Source of the DNA: Psychroflexus montanilacus | GTDB lineage: Bacteria; Bacteroidota; Bacteroidia; Flavobacteriales; Flavobacteriaceae | Direction of reading: 5' to 3' | Assembly: GCF_020164535.1 (NCBI RefSeq) | Contig: NZ_JAIQZC010000001.1 | Coordinates: 124,001-188,000, forward strand | DNA length: 64,000 bases | Shown here: piece by piece, positions 1 to 8,223 of the stretch | How positions within the stretch are numbered: the stretch's first letter is position 1 | Layout of the letters: each line of letters begins with the position of its first letter | The notes under the pieces: generated by a model | The model's database searches: none | What the model saw: the letters and a program-made list of their open reading frames with translations, nothing else | Told to the model about the DNA's origin: nothing | Program-made: the position numbers and the translations under genes

Positions 1-935
1 TTTTCTACCGTAGGTTCATCAAAGCCAGTGGTAAGAATACTCACGGAAGTCAAGATTGCATCTGGTTTTTCTCTAAACCATTTCAGAATTGCTTTTCTCT
101 CTTTCTTATTGTGGGTATTATCCAAGTGTTTGATATCATACCCCGCATCTTTAAAGGTTTGATAAACATACCAGGATGTATTGATACCATTATTGAAAAT
201 CAAGGTTTTCTTGCCTTTGCATTTCTCTTCGTAAGCCTGAATAAGCTTTTCCTGCATATCCAGATTAGTGTAAAGATCTTCTGAAGATTTGACAGTGTAA
301 TCTCCTGTTATACCAACCTGTAGAGTTCCAAGACCTACATCATAACTAAACATTTTGGCTTCTGCCAAAAATCCTTTTTCAATAAGTGATGATATTGAAT
401 TGCCAACAATAAGCTCCTCATAATTCCTATGCATTGGCAACTTAATGTTAGAACTTAGAGGCGTAGCAGTAACTCCTAATATAAAAGCTTTATCCAGATA
501 TCCAAAAAGCTTGGTAAATGAATTATAATGTGCTTCATCAATAATAGCCAAGCCAATATTTTTCATATTCAGCTTTTCTTCATTCAACCTATTGTTTAAG
601 GTCTCCACCATTGCCACAAAACACATATAATCATTGTCATCTGGAAGTTCTTTTACTTTAGAATTGATGATTTTATTTTGAACGCCGAAGCCTTCAAGCA
701 TATCAGAAGTTTGCTTGCAAAGTTCAATTCTGTGTGTGAGCACGATGACTTTTTTACCAGTCTTTTCTATGTATCGTCTTACAATTTCAGAAAAAACAAC
801 TGTTTTCCCACCCCCGGTTGGAAGTTGATATAAGAGATTAAAATTATCTGGAGAATTCTCAATCTTATCAAATATCTTTTTTAAATCTTTTTCTTGATAA
901 TCGTAGAGGCTCTTTTCTGCAGTGTTTTCAAGCAT
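1..935 (-). CDS. DEAD/DEAH-box helicase, RadD-like (5' part only)
   Basis: The N-terminal 311 codons of a superfamily 2 helicase run off the left edge of the window. Read from the ATG at 933-935, the protein shows a Walker A motif (LPTGGGKT) near residue 42, the motif Ia stretch IVLTHRIEL, a DEAH Walker B box near residue 130, VTATP (motif III) near residue 155, and LTTGFDEP (motif V) at the truncated end. This order matches the RadD/YejH and type III restriction-like helicases that unwind or remodel DNA during repair. No nuclease domain is visible in the part present, and no methylase gene is seen next to it, so repair is more likely than restriction. The C-terminal end is outside the window. 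Confidence 0.85.
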   Translation of the reverse strand, partial: MLENTAEKSLYDYQEKDLKKIFDKIENSPDNFNLLYQLPTGGGKTVVFSEIVRRYIEKTGKKVIVLTHRIELCKQTSDMLEGFGVQNKIINSKVKELPDDNDYMCFVAMVETLNNRLNEEKLNMKNIGLAIIDEAHYNSFTKLFGYLDKAFILGVTATPLSSNIKLPMHRNYEELIVGNSISSLIEKGFLAEAKMFSYDVGLGTLQVGITGDYTVKSSEDLYTNLDMQEKLIQAYEEKCKGKKTLIFNNGINTSWYVYQTFKDAGYDIKHLDNTHNKKERKAILKWFREKPDAILTSVSILTTGFDEPTVE

Positions 936-1125
936 ATACTTCCTTGAGTTGAAATGTGATTTATAATTTTAAGATTGGCAAAAATACGCAGATTAAAGGG
1001 TTTATTGAAATATTTTAGCAAATTATAAGTCAAAATCTAGGCTTTGAAAGCTTCTGTGAATCAGTAAATTCGAGTATATTTTTAAAAATAGTAGAAACAA
1101 CTACCTATATATATAAACTAAAAAT

Positions 1126-1133
1126 TATTTTTG
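1126..1133 (+). promoter_or_regulatory. -7 promoter box before the 1159 gene
   Basis: TATTTTTG fits the Bacteroidetes -7 consensus TAnnTTTG and lies 25 bases before the TTG start at 1159. No clear -33 TTG is seen at the usual distance, so this is a half-promoter call. Confidence 0.4.
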
Positions 1134-1158
1134 CATAACAACTTAAAACTAACAACCC

Positions 1159-1542
1159 TTGGAAAATAAAAAAGCATTAAAACTCATAGATTCTATTGTT
1201 AAAACACTTGAGTCCAACCAAATTGTAACCGACGAAGTTGTAGAGATGGTAAAAGAACTAAGACCATTTGCAGTAGAAGAAAACCTCCCTGTTGTAGCAA
1301 AAACATTAAGATTGGTTTCTGAACACGTGGAAGAGAACGAAGTTTTTGCTATACCAATTCCACAGGACGAGCCTATTGTAGACGAAGAAACTGGTGAAGA
1401 AATAGAACCTGAATCTTCTGAAATTATAACAGGGTCTGAAAGTTTACTGTATTTGGTCAACCTGATCAAAAAATCTGAAAATCCGGTGAATAAGGCTGAA
1501 ATAAGAGAGTATAATCGTAAAATGGAAGCTTTCGCTGAATAA
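1159..1542 (+). CDS. conserved hypothetical acidic protein
   Basis: A 127-residue acidic, helix-rich protein that I cannot assign to a function. The start is a TTG codon: no ATG occurs in frame near the N-terminus and the reading begins MENKKALKLIDSIVKTLES. The middle (residues 70-100) is dominated by Glu, Asp and Pro and is likely disordered; the two ends look helical. It ends eight bases before the yebC-like gene on the same strand, so the two are probably co-transcribed from the -7 box at 1126. No signal peptide or membrane segment. Cytoplasmic location is inferred. Confidence 0.7.
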   Translation: MENKKALKLIDSIVKTLESNQIVTDEVVEMVKELRPFAVEENLPVVAKTLRLVSEHVEENEVFAIPIPQDEPIVDEETGEEIEPESSEIITGSESLLYLVNLIKKSENPVNKAEIREYNRKMEAFAE

Positions 1543-1550
1543 TATTAGGT

Positions 1551-2261
1551 ATGGGAAGAGCATTTGAATTTAGAAAAGCAAGAAAGATGAAGCGTTGGTC
1601 CGCGATGGCCAAAACCTTTACAAGGCTTGGAAAGGACATTGTGATGGCAGTAAAAGAAGGCGGTCCAGATCCAGAAACAAATGCAAAACTGAGAGCCGTC
1701 ATTCAAAATGCGAAGGCTGCCAACATGCCTAAAGATAATGTAGAGAGAGCCATTAAAAGAGCCTCCGACAAAAGTCTTGGCGATTACAAAACGGTTTTAT
1801 ACGAAGGTTACGCTCCACATGGTATTGCTATACTTGTAGAGACGGCTACAGATAATACCAATAGGACTGTTGCCAACATCAGGTCTTATTTCAACAAATG
1901 CGATGGAAACCTGGGAACTTCAGGGTCTGTTGAATTTATGTTTGATCATACCTGTAATTTCAGGATTGCTTCCGAAGGAATTGATGTTGAAGAACTGGAA
2001 CTTGAGATGATAGATTTTGGAGCAGAAGAAGTTTTTGAAGATGAAGATGGAATTATGATTTATGCTCCATTCCAAAATTTTGGAGATATTCAAAAATTCC
2101 TAGAGGAACGCCAGATTGCAATTGAATCTTCCGGGTTTGACAGAATACCTCAGGTAACTAAAACACTCACGGAAGAGCAAAAAGAAGATGTGGAAAAACT
2201 CTTAGAAAAAATTGAAGAAGACGATGATGTGCAAAATGTATATCACACTATGAACGAATAA
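1551..2261 (+). CDS. YebC/PmpR (TACO1) family protein
   Basis: A 236-residue member of the YebC/PmpR/TACO1 family. The N-terminal GRAFEFRKARKMKRWSAMAK segment and the middle EGYAPHGIAILVETATDNTNRT block are the family signatures; the length is normal. Members have been described both as DNA-binding regulators and, more recently, as ribosome-associated factors that help translation through difficult sequences; which role applies here cannot be read from sequence. It follows the 1159 gene by eight bases and is closed by the hairpin terminator directly after its stop codon. Confidence 0.93.
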   Translation: MGRAFEFRKARKMKRWSAMAKTFTRLGKDIVMAVKEGGPDPETNAKLRAVIQNAKAANMPKDNVERAIKRASDKSLGDYKTVLYEGYAPHGIAILVETATDNTNRTVANIRSYFNKCDGNLGTSGSVEFMFDHTCNFRIASEGIDVEELELEMIDFGAEEVFEDEDGIMIYAPFQNFGDIQKFLEERQIAIESSGFDRIPQVTKTLTEEQKEDVEKLLEKIEEDDDVQNVYHTMNE

Positions 2262-2291
2262 AAAAAGGCTAGATGAATATCTAGCCTTTTT
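2261..2291. terminator. bidirectional rho-independent terminator
   Basis: AAAAAAGGCTAGAT, loop gaat, ATCTAGCCTTTTT forms a strong stem flanked by A and T runs. It sits between the convergent yebC-like gene and the Lrp regulator gene and can stop both. Confidence 0.9.
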
Positions 2292-2312
2292 GACTTTGCA
2301 AAAGCAGAGATT

Positions 2313-2795
2313 TTACATGTTTTCGAAAATCGACTTCATCAACCGTGTCTTATCGTTAAGACTTTCTTCCATCGAAATCATTGTTTCTGTTCTACTCACA
2401 CCATCGATATCATCTATAAGGAAAATTATATTTTTAGCGTGTTCAGTATTTTTAGCCCTTATTTTGCAAAATAAATTGAATTTGCCAGTCGTAACGTGAG
2501 CAACAGTAATATTTGGAATTTCTTCTATCCTATTGAGAACAAATTGTGTTTGCGAAGTTTTTTCAAGAAAAATACCTACATAGGCTATAAATGTATAACC
2601 CAATTTTTTGTAGTTTAAAGTGAGAGATGAACCAATTATGATCCCACTTTCTTCCATTTTTTTGACACGAACATGAACGGTACCTGCTGAAATATCAAGC
2701 TTCTTGGCGATATCCGTAAATGGGGTTCTAGTATTGTCAATGAGCATATTGAGAATCTGGTGATCAGTCTCGTCAAGTTTAAGTTTTCCTTTCAT
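2313..2795 (-). CDS. Lrp/AsnC family transcriptional regulator
   Basis: A 160-residue Lrp/AsnC regulator. Residues 5-65 form the winged HTH (LDETDHQILNMLIDNTRTPFTDIA, then SAGTVHVRVKKMEESGII), followed by the RAM (ligand-binding, oligomerisation) domain with TGKFNLFCKIRAKN and the C-terminal ISMEESLNDKTRLM typical of Bacteroidetes members. Such proteins usually respond to an amino acid and form octamers. The gene is monocistronic: terminator downstream, the carboxypeptidase gene upstream on the same strand after 86 bases. A TAttTTTG-type -7 box (minus strand, 2826-2833) lies 31 bases before the ATG. Confidence 0.93.
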   Translation of the reverse strand: MKGKLKLDETDHQILNMLIDNTRTPFTDIAKKLDISAGTVHVRVKKMEESGIIIGSSLTLNYKKLGYTFIAYVGIFLEKTSQTQFVLNRIEEIPNITVAHVTTGKFNLFCKIRAKNTEHAKNIIFLIDDIDGVSRTETMISMEESLNDKTRLMKSIFENM

Positions 2796-2881
2796 GTGAT
2801 AAATCTTATTATATTAAATAAAACGCAAAAATAATTAATAATTATGATTAAAAAAGAAAGATTAATCAAAATGTTTATTAA

Positions 2882-4030
2882 TTATATAACGAAAACGTTA
2901 TTGTTGACTTTAAATGTTGCTAAAACTTCTCCTACTCTTAATTCAGTAGGCTTTTCAAATTCAAGAATCTGATGCTCGGCATCAATTTCGCGATGACCAA
3001 AGTATGAATTTAGTTTATCAATTTTTTCAATTACTGGCACAAATTCAATCCGGCTATTGCTTAAGGTTTCTTTAAACTGTATCGCTATATCAAAATCTTC
3101 TCCCTTTAGATTTACATTTCGTAAAATTATATCATAAAAGAGTTTTTGGTTCTCTGGAATTTCAAAATACCTTTTTTCTGGACTCAACTCTGCTTTTGTA
3201 GCTACATCTACGATCATATTAAGCATCGCGATGAAAATGTATTTACGGGTTTGTTCACGTTCATAGTCATTTTGAAAATGACCCGCTTCAAATAAAATAG
3301 TAGGTGTTCCGTTTTTCTGAAAATAATCACCAATGCAATTGATGTTAAATCCATCATCATACCTTCCGACTTGTCCTGGAATAAAACCCTGAAGCAGTTC
3401 ATTTGCAGAAGTAATTAAACTCATCGACTGCCTTCTAACGTCATTGACATCTCTGTTTTCATTATAAGAAGGTGAAAGAAATGAAACAGTTGCAGGCTTA
3501 TTTTTACTCCCAGCACTAAAAATTGTCCGCTGATCGTGCATATTAAAACACACATCGGGCTTAAAATCAGCATAAATACTTTGTAAAATCTTACTTTCTG
3601 ATTGTGTTTTGAGATAAGCATCCCGATTCAAATCTACTGCATTGGAATTTACACGCGTATAATTCACTGCTCCATCTGGATTGAGCACTGGAATAATGAC
3701 AATACTACATTCATCAAAAATAGTCTTGGCAAAGTCAGAATAAACTACAAAAAAATTCAGCAGATCCAAAACTGACTTTGTGGTGGTCGTTTCGTTTCCA
3801 TGCATTTGTGACCAGATTAGTATTTTTCGAGATCCATGTCCCACACGAAAAGAAGAAATTATTCTTCCACTTTCAGAATGGCCTTCATTCTTGATTTTCA
3901 ACTTGTGTGACATCGTCTTGAACACCTCCAGCAAATCCACTTCTTTCAAATACCTTCCCTGAAGTGCTGACTGTTTAAACGCTGAATAGTCGTCAAATAA
4001 CTTATTATAATTAGGTCGTTGTATTTTCAT
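2882..4030 (-). CDS. M14 family zinc carboxypeptidase
   Basis: A 382-residue metallopeptidase of the M14 carboxypeptidase fold. Zinc ligands are visible as HGNE (His77, Glu80) and His165 in NMHDQRT; the substrate-binding PVLNPDG and DLNRDA blocks come between them and the catalytic Glu248 lies in FEAGHF. No signal peptide is seen, so a cytoplasmic enzyme trimming peptides or cell-wall peptides is inferred. About 100 residues after the catalytic domain form a beta-rich tail typical of the flavobacterial members. It is divergent from the XRE regulator at 4327; palindromes shared by the two upstream regions suggest control by that regulator. Confidence 0.88.
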   Translation of the reverse strand: MKIQRPNYNKLFDDYSAFKQSALQGRYLKEVDLLEVFKTMSHKLKIKNEGHSESGRIISSFRVGHGSRKILIWSQMHGNETTTTKSVLDLLNFFVVYSDFAKTIFDECSIVIIPVLNPDGAVNYTRVNSNAVDLNRDAYLKTQSESKILQSIYADFKPDVCFNMHDQRTIFSAGSKNKPATVSFLSPSYNENRDVNDVRRQSMSLITSANELLQGFIPGQVGRYDDGFNINCIGDYFQKNGTPTILFEAGHFQNDYEREQTRKYIFIAMLNMIVDVATKAELSPEKRYFEIPENQKLFYDIILRNVNLKGEDFDIAIQFKETLSNSRIEFVPVIEKIDKLNSYFGHREIDAEHQILEFEKPTELRVGEVLATFKVNNNVFVI

Positions 4031-4031
4031 G

Positions 4032-4103
4032 TTTACAAAAGTATAATTTTATAAATATACAATTGTATACAAATGTAAATCCAGTTTTATTTACATTTGT
4101 ATA
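4032..4103. promoter_or_regulatory. operator cluster of four WWTAC-N4-GTAWW palindromes
   Basis: Four 14-base sites are seen upstream of the carboxypeptidase gene: 4032-4045 (TTTACAAAAGTATA), 4056-4069 (TATACAATTGTATA, a perfect palindrome), 4066-4079 (TATACAAATGTAAA) and 4090-4103 (TTTACATTTGTATA). The last two are mirror copies, forming a perfect 16-base inverted repeat at 4065-4080 and 4089-4104 around an 8-base spacer. The first site abuts the ATG of the carboxypeptidase gene. Binding by the neighbouring XRE protein is an inference. Confidence 0.55.
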
Positions 4104-4256
4104 CAGGATGAAGCGCTTATTTCCTGATTCAAAAAGTTTAAGGCGGAAAAATTCCTAAACCTACTATTTTATATTATTAAATATTGAAATACAGATATTT
4201 AAATATTCATATCTAAACTCATGGTTTAATATATTGAGGTTTGTTTTAAAACAATA

Positions 4257-4288
4257 TTGAAGTAATCAATCCAAAATGTTTACATTTG
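4257..4288 (+). promoter_or_regulatory. promoter of the XRE regulator gene
   Basis: TTG at 4257-4259, 21 bases, then TACATTTG at 4281-4288: a full match to the Bacteroidetes primary sigma consensus. Transcription would begin near 4295, about 30 bases before the ATG at 4327. Confidence 0.7.
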
Positions 4289-4334
4289 TAAGTATATTTA
4301 TATTTGACATTAATTATTAATTTACAATGGTAAA
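4279..4334. promoter_or_regulatory. two further copies of the palindrome at the XRE gene
   Basis: TTTACATTTGTAAG at 4279-4292 overlaps the -7 box of the XRE promoter, and TTTACAATGGTAAA at 4321-4334 spans its start codon. Both fit the WWTAC-N4-GTAWW pattern found beside the divergent gene, as expected for autorepression. Confidence 0.5.
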
Positions 4335-4749
4335 CAGTGATGACTTTTCAAAACGGCTTAAAATAATCTTTGATTATTACGAATTGTCTGCTTCTTCTTT
4401 TGCAGATAAAATAGATGTAGGAAGAGCATCTATTTCTCACATTTTATCAGGCAGAAATAAACCAAGTTTAGATTTTGTGATGAAAGTAGTCTCCACTTTT
4501 GAAGAAGTAGAACTCTATTGGCTCTTAAATGGAAAAGGAAGCTTTCCAGCTTCTTCTCAAAAGGAAATAGAATTAACTGAGGAGCAAATAGAAGAAACTC
4601 GAGAAGAACAGAAACCCTATTCTGAAAGTACCTCATTTGACAGCATTAAGCATAAACAGATCTCATCTGATCAAAAGGAGATCAGGAAAGTAATAATTTT
4701 CTATAGTGACGGTAGTTTTGAATCTTACCAAAATCCTCCTAAAACCTAA
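4327..4749 (+). CDS. XRE-family HTH transcriptional regulator
   Basis: A 140-residue protein with an N-terminal Cro/C1-type helix-turn-helix at about residues 7-62 (RLKIIFDYYELSASSFADKI, then GRASISHILSGRNKPS as the recognition helix region, then EVELYWLLNGKGSF). The rest is an acidic linker rich in Glu and Gln and a short beta-like tail (KVIIFYSDGSFESY). It has a convincing own promoter with two copies of a palindrome over the -7 box and over the start codon, which suggests negative autoregulation. Its likely second target is the divergent carboxypeptidase gene. Not a phage or toxin-antitoxin partner by context: no small toxin gene is adjacent. Confidence 0.88.
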   Translation: MVNSDDFSKRLKIIFDYYELSASSFADKIDVGRASISHILSGRNKPSLDFVMKVVSTFEEVELYWLLNGKGSFPASSQKEIELTEEQIEETREEQKPYSESTSFDSIKHKQISSDQKEIRKVIIFYSDGSFESYQNPPKT

Positions 4750-4790
4750 ATCATACGCCAGATTTAGTTAATTTTGCAGAAAAAAATTAA

Positions 4791-5159
4791 ATGCGCTATA
4801 TTTTTATTCTTGCTATATTGACTTTAGCTTCTTGTTACAACCCTAAAAGAGAATGCAAAGACTTTAAAACTGGTAAATTTGAGTTTGAAGCCTATTTAGA
4901 TGGAGATTTAGTCAAAACAACTTTTATTAGAAACGATTCCATTGAAGTTGAGATTTATAAGAACAAAAAAGATACAGCTTCCATTCGCTGGATCAATGAT
5001 TGTGAGTATGTGCTCAAATCTATAAACCCGAAAAACAGGGCTGAAAAACAGCCAATTCACATGAAAATATTATCAACTTCTGGAAACTCATACACCTTTG
5101 AGTACAGCATCGTTGGTAAAAATGAAAAGCAAAAAGGACGTGTGACTAAAGTAGATTAA
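4791..5159 (+). CDS. small conserved lipoprotein
   Basis: A 122-residue protein with a lipoprotein signal (MRYIFILAILTLASC, Cys15 as the lipidated residue) followed by a small beta-rich domain with two further conserved-looking Cys (Cys22 and the one in INDCEY). Similar proteins in flavobacterial genomes are often labelled DNA topoisomerase IV only because they lie beside parC; nothing in this sequence resembles a topoisomerase. Periplasm-facing location is inferred from the lipobox. A TAATTTTG box at 4769-4776 is only 15 bases before the ATG. The stop codon overlaps the convergent parC stop by four bases. Confidence 0.8.
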   Translation: MRYIFILAILTLASCYNPKRECKDFKTGKFEFEAYLDGDLVKTTFIRNDSIEVEIYKNKKDTASIRWINDCEYVLKSINPKNRAEKQPIHMKILSTSGNSYTFEYSIVGKNEKQKGRVTKVD

Positions 5160-7750
5160 TCAAACAATGAAGATTGTTTATTACCAGGCTTTACATCGTC
5201 TTTGGATTCATCTTCATCATCCTCAATAGATTCTTCTTCATAAGGCATAGGATCAATCATGTCTATCTGCTTAACGTTTTCTGATGTTAACTGATTACCT
5301 TGCGCCTTGATTCCTTTTATAGCTATAAATTCTTCAAGATTTACCAATTCGTTTTCCTTTCTGTCTTTACCTCTTGCTTTTTTATATTCAATCTCAATGC
5401 GAGGAATATAATCTGTAGACACAACTTCCAGTTGAGAGTTGGGATGCTCTGTAATGATTAATTCTTCCTTCTCAGGCTGATCGATCAAAAAACGTTTGAC
5501 GTAATATCGTTCTTTTTCACCTTCCCAATATACCGCTGAAATTGGCTTTTTGGGGTTCCATTTTTCTATAACGATAACGTCATTTTCAAAATGGGTAGAA
5601 AGTTCTGGAATAATGGTTTTCACGATTCCATTTTGACGAATAATTAAAAGTCTGTCTTCGCCTTTAAAGGCACCTAGAAGCTCACCTCGCTCATCAACAT
5701 TGAGGCGTCTTACCGTTTCATCAAACCAAATCTTACGTGGCTTAAGAGTAGAAACACCTTCTTCCTTCATTTCAATGCTTTTGATAGGCATTTTAGTCAC
5801 CAAATTACCTTTAACGTTTCTGCCTTTTATCGCCAAATCGGAAAAATCGACATCAAATTTGAGACGTTTTAAGCCTTTTTTCTGCCTTAAAAACACAGTA
5901 ACTAGTTCTGCTTCACCGTTCGGATTACAAGAAAAATATAAAACTTTAGTTCCAGGCTTATCTTGACCAACGCTATAAGCACGATCTCTGGTTATTGAGG
6001 TTACAGCAAATCGTTTCATATAATTATAACCCGACTTGCCATCTCTGTAAATCAAATTATAAATGGTTCGTTTATCTTTCTTTTTAAAGATCCCTACATA
6101 AATAATGTTCTTGCCTATAAAGGTTTTGCTTTCAACCTTAGTCACCATCATCGTACCGTCTTCAGTAAAACAGATGATATCATCTATGTCGCTACAATCG
6201 GTGACGTATTCCTCTTTTTTCATAGATGTTCCAACAAAGCCTTCACTCCTATTCACGTATAGTTTTGTATTCCTAATAACAACTTTAGTGGCTTCTATGT
6301 CTTCAAATAATTGAATTTTAGTTTTGCGCTCTTTACCTTCACCGTATTTACTTTTTAGATTTTTGAAGTAATTGATGGAGTACTCAATCAAATGATCTAA
6401 ATCGTGTTTTACACTTTCAATTTCTCCTTCCAGGGCTTCAATCTTCTGCTCAGCTTTGTCAAGATCAAATTTTGAAATTCTTTTAATTTTAATTTCAGTC
6501 AGTCTAGTGATATCATCTCGGGTAATGTCACGTTTTAAGTGCTTAATGTGAGGTTGAAGACCCAGATTAATCGCTTCAATAACACCTTCCCAGGTTTCTT
6601 CTTCTTCAATATCACGATAGATTCGTTTTTCTATAAAAATCTTCTCTAGAGAAGCAAAATGCCATTGTTCTTCAAGTTCGCCGAGTTTTATCTCCAGTTC
6701 GGTTTTGAGCAAACGAACTGTATTTTCTGTACTTCGTCTCAAAAGTTCTGAAACCCCTAGAAAATGTGGCTTATCATCTATAATGACACAACTTAAAGGT
6801 GAAATGGATACTTCGCAATTGGTGAAGGCAAATAAAGCATCAATTGTTTTATCTGGTGAAATATTGTTGGGCAGATGAATCAAAATCTCAACTTCTGAGG
6901 AAGTGTTGTCTTCAATTTTCTTTATTTTGATTTTACCCTTATCATTCGCTTTTAAGATAGAATCTATTAGCGTTGACGTATTTGTAGAATATGGAATCTC
7001 ATTGATGACCAACAAATTCTTATCCCGAATTTCAATATTGGCTCTTACTCTTAGTTTTCCTCCTCTGAGACCATCGTTGTAATTGGATACATCTACAACC
7101 CCACCTGTAGCAAAATCTGGAAAAATACTGAATCGTTTGCCTTCCAAATGTTTGATGGATGCGTCGATTAATTCAATAAAGTTATGAGGAAGAATTTTGG
7201 TACTCAATCCTACTGCAATACCTTCTGCGCCCTGAGCCAGGATCATAGGAAATTTCACTGGAAGATTAACAGGCTCTTGTTTCCTGCCATCATAAGAAAT
7301 TTGCCATTCTGTAGTTTTTGGATTAAAAACCACATCCAGGGCAAATTTTGATAAGCGTGCTTCTATGTATCTGGAAGCTGCTGCACTATCTCCAGTTAAA
7401 ATATTTCCCCAGTTTCCCTGCGTATCTATTAAAATGTCTTTTTGGCCAAGCTGTACAATTGCATCACCTATACTGGCATCGCCATGAGGGTGATATTGCA
7501 TGGTATGACCAACGATATTGGCTACTTTGGTATAACGTCCATCATCCAGGTCCTTCATTGAATGCAGAATACGACGGTGAACAGGTTTAAAACCGTCCTC
7601 AATAGCAGGTACAGCTCTTTCTAAGATGACATAAGAGGCGTAATCCAGAAACCACTCCTGAAACATGCCTGTAACTTTTATAGATTCGTCCTTGGCAGTT
7701 GGATCGTATTCAGCTTCAGAATCTGGAGTTAGGTCTAAATCGTCACTCAT
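5156..7750 (-). CDS. parC: DNA topoisomerase IV subunit A
   Basis: An 864-residue type IIA topoisomerase breakage-reunion subunit. The catalytic tyrosine is Tyr128 in DSAAASRYIEARLS; the preceding QYHPHGDASIGDAIV region corresponds to the quinolone-determining region. A coiled-coil tower follows near residues 420-480, then a beta-pinwheel C-terminal domain and a highly acidic tail (EEESIEDDEDESKDD). With ParE it decatenates daughter chromosomes. The start overlaps the end of the small membrane protein gene by four bases (ATGA-type), and that gene overlaps parE, so the three are translated from one message. Identification as ParC rather than GyrA rests on the pairing with parE and on the short, non-GyrA-box tail. 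Confidence 0.96.
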   Translation of the reverse strand: MSDDLDLTPDSEAEYDPTAKDESIKVTGMFQEWFLDYASYVILERAVPAIEDGFKPVHRRILHSMKDLDDGRYTKVANIVGHTMQYHPHGDASIGDAIVQLGQKDILIDTQGNWGNILTGDSAAASRYIEARLSKFALDVVFNPKTTEWQISYDGRKQEPVNLPVKFPMILAQGAEGIAVGLSTKILPHNFIELIDASIKHLEGKRFSIFPDFATGGVVDVSNYNDGLRGGKLRVRANIEIRDKNLLVINEIPYSTNTSTLIDSILKANDKGKIKIKKIEDNTSSEVEILIHLPNNISPDKTIDALFAFTNCEVSISPLSCVIIDDKPHFLGVSELLRRSTENTVRLLKTELEIKLGELEEQWHFASLEKIFIEKRIYRDIEEEETWEGVIEAINLGLQPHIKHLKRDITRDDITRLTEIKIKRISKFDLDKAEQKIEALEGEIESVKHDLDHLIEYSINYFKNLKSKYGEGKERKTKIQLFEDIEATKVVIRNTKLYVNRSEGFVGTSMKKEEYVTDCSDIDDIICFTEDGTMMVTKVESKTFIGKNIIYVGIFKKKDKRTIYNLIYRDGKSGYNYMKRFAVTSITRDRAYSVGQDKPGTKVLYFSCNPNGEAELVTVFLRQKKGLKRLKFDVDFSDLAIKGRNVKGNLVTKMPIKSIEMKEEGVSTLKPRKIWFDETVRRLNVDERGELLGAFKGEDRLLIIRQNGIVKTIIPELSTHFENDVIVIEKWNPKKPISAVYWEGEKERYYVKRFLIDQPEKEELIITEHPNSQLEVVSTDYIPRIEIEYKKARGKDRKENELVNLEEFIAIKGIKAQGNQLTSENVKQIDMIDPMPYEEESIEDDEDESKDDVKPGNKQSSLFD

Positions 7751-8223
7751 AGTTTGGATTGGTTTTTTGCAATTATTTTATCGAGAGATAATTTTAAAAA
7801 TCGAGTTTTTCTAGGACTCAACATACTGATGTTAATATAAACATCTCTTATTGAATTCTTTGTTGAATAGAATAACACTAATCTCCTATAAAACAAAAAG
7901 TTGTATATTTTATACTTATGAATATTGTCTTTTTTTATCTCGTGGATTTTAGTTCTGTAATTAATAAATTCAGAAAGAATGGCACCTCTGTTTAAAAAAG
8001 AAACTAAACTTCCTTCGCTATCATATTCAAAATATTTTCCAGCAAAATAAATATAAATTAACCACATGCCAACTATGATAAGTGAAGCATAATAATACTT
8101 ATCTGAAGGAAAAAGTTGTCTTCCAAGTTGTTGATTTAAAAAAATAAGAAGCAGAAAGAGTATCACTGAAAAGTAATACACACCAGGTATAATTTTAACA
8201 AGTTTATGGTTACTTAACCTCAT
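7747..8223 (-). CDS. small membrane protein between parE and parC
   Basis: A 158-residue protein of unknown function with two predicted membrane segments near the N-terminus ([20 protein letters not shown] and [18 protein letters not shown]) followed by a basic cytoplasmic domain of alternating strands ([25 protein letters not shown]) that resembles the layout of bacterial PH-like membrane proteins; this resemblance is weak. I use the ATG at 8221-8223; a TTG five codons earlier would give more overlap. The gene overlaps parE by 14 bases at its start and parC by four at its end, so its expression is tied to topoisomerase IV. No topoisomerase role is shown by sequence. Confidence 0.75.
   Translation of the reverse strand: MRLSNHKLVKIIPGVYYFSVILFLLLIFLNQQLGRQLFPSDKYYYASLIIVGMWLIYIYFAGKYFEYDSEGSLVSFLNRGAILSEFINYRTKIHEIKKDNIHKYKIYNFLFYRRLVLFYSTKNSIRDVYINISMLSPRKTRFLKLSLDKIIAKNQSKL

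Noticed and set aside
4065-4104. Reading the 16-base inverted repeat as two divergent promoters
   Set aside because: TACATTTG boxes are present in both arms, but no TTG lies at the right distance from either, so operator use is the better reading.
4791-5159. DNA topoisomerase IV name for the small lipoprotein
   Set aside because: It has a lipobox and a 100-residue beta domain and no topoisomerase motif. The name comes from its position by parC.
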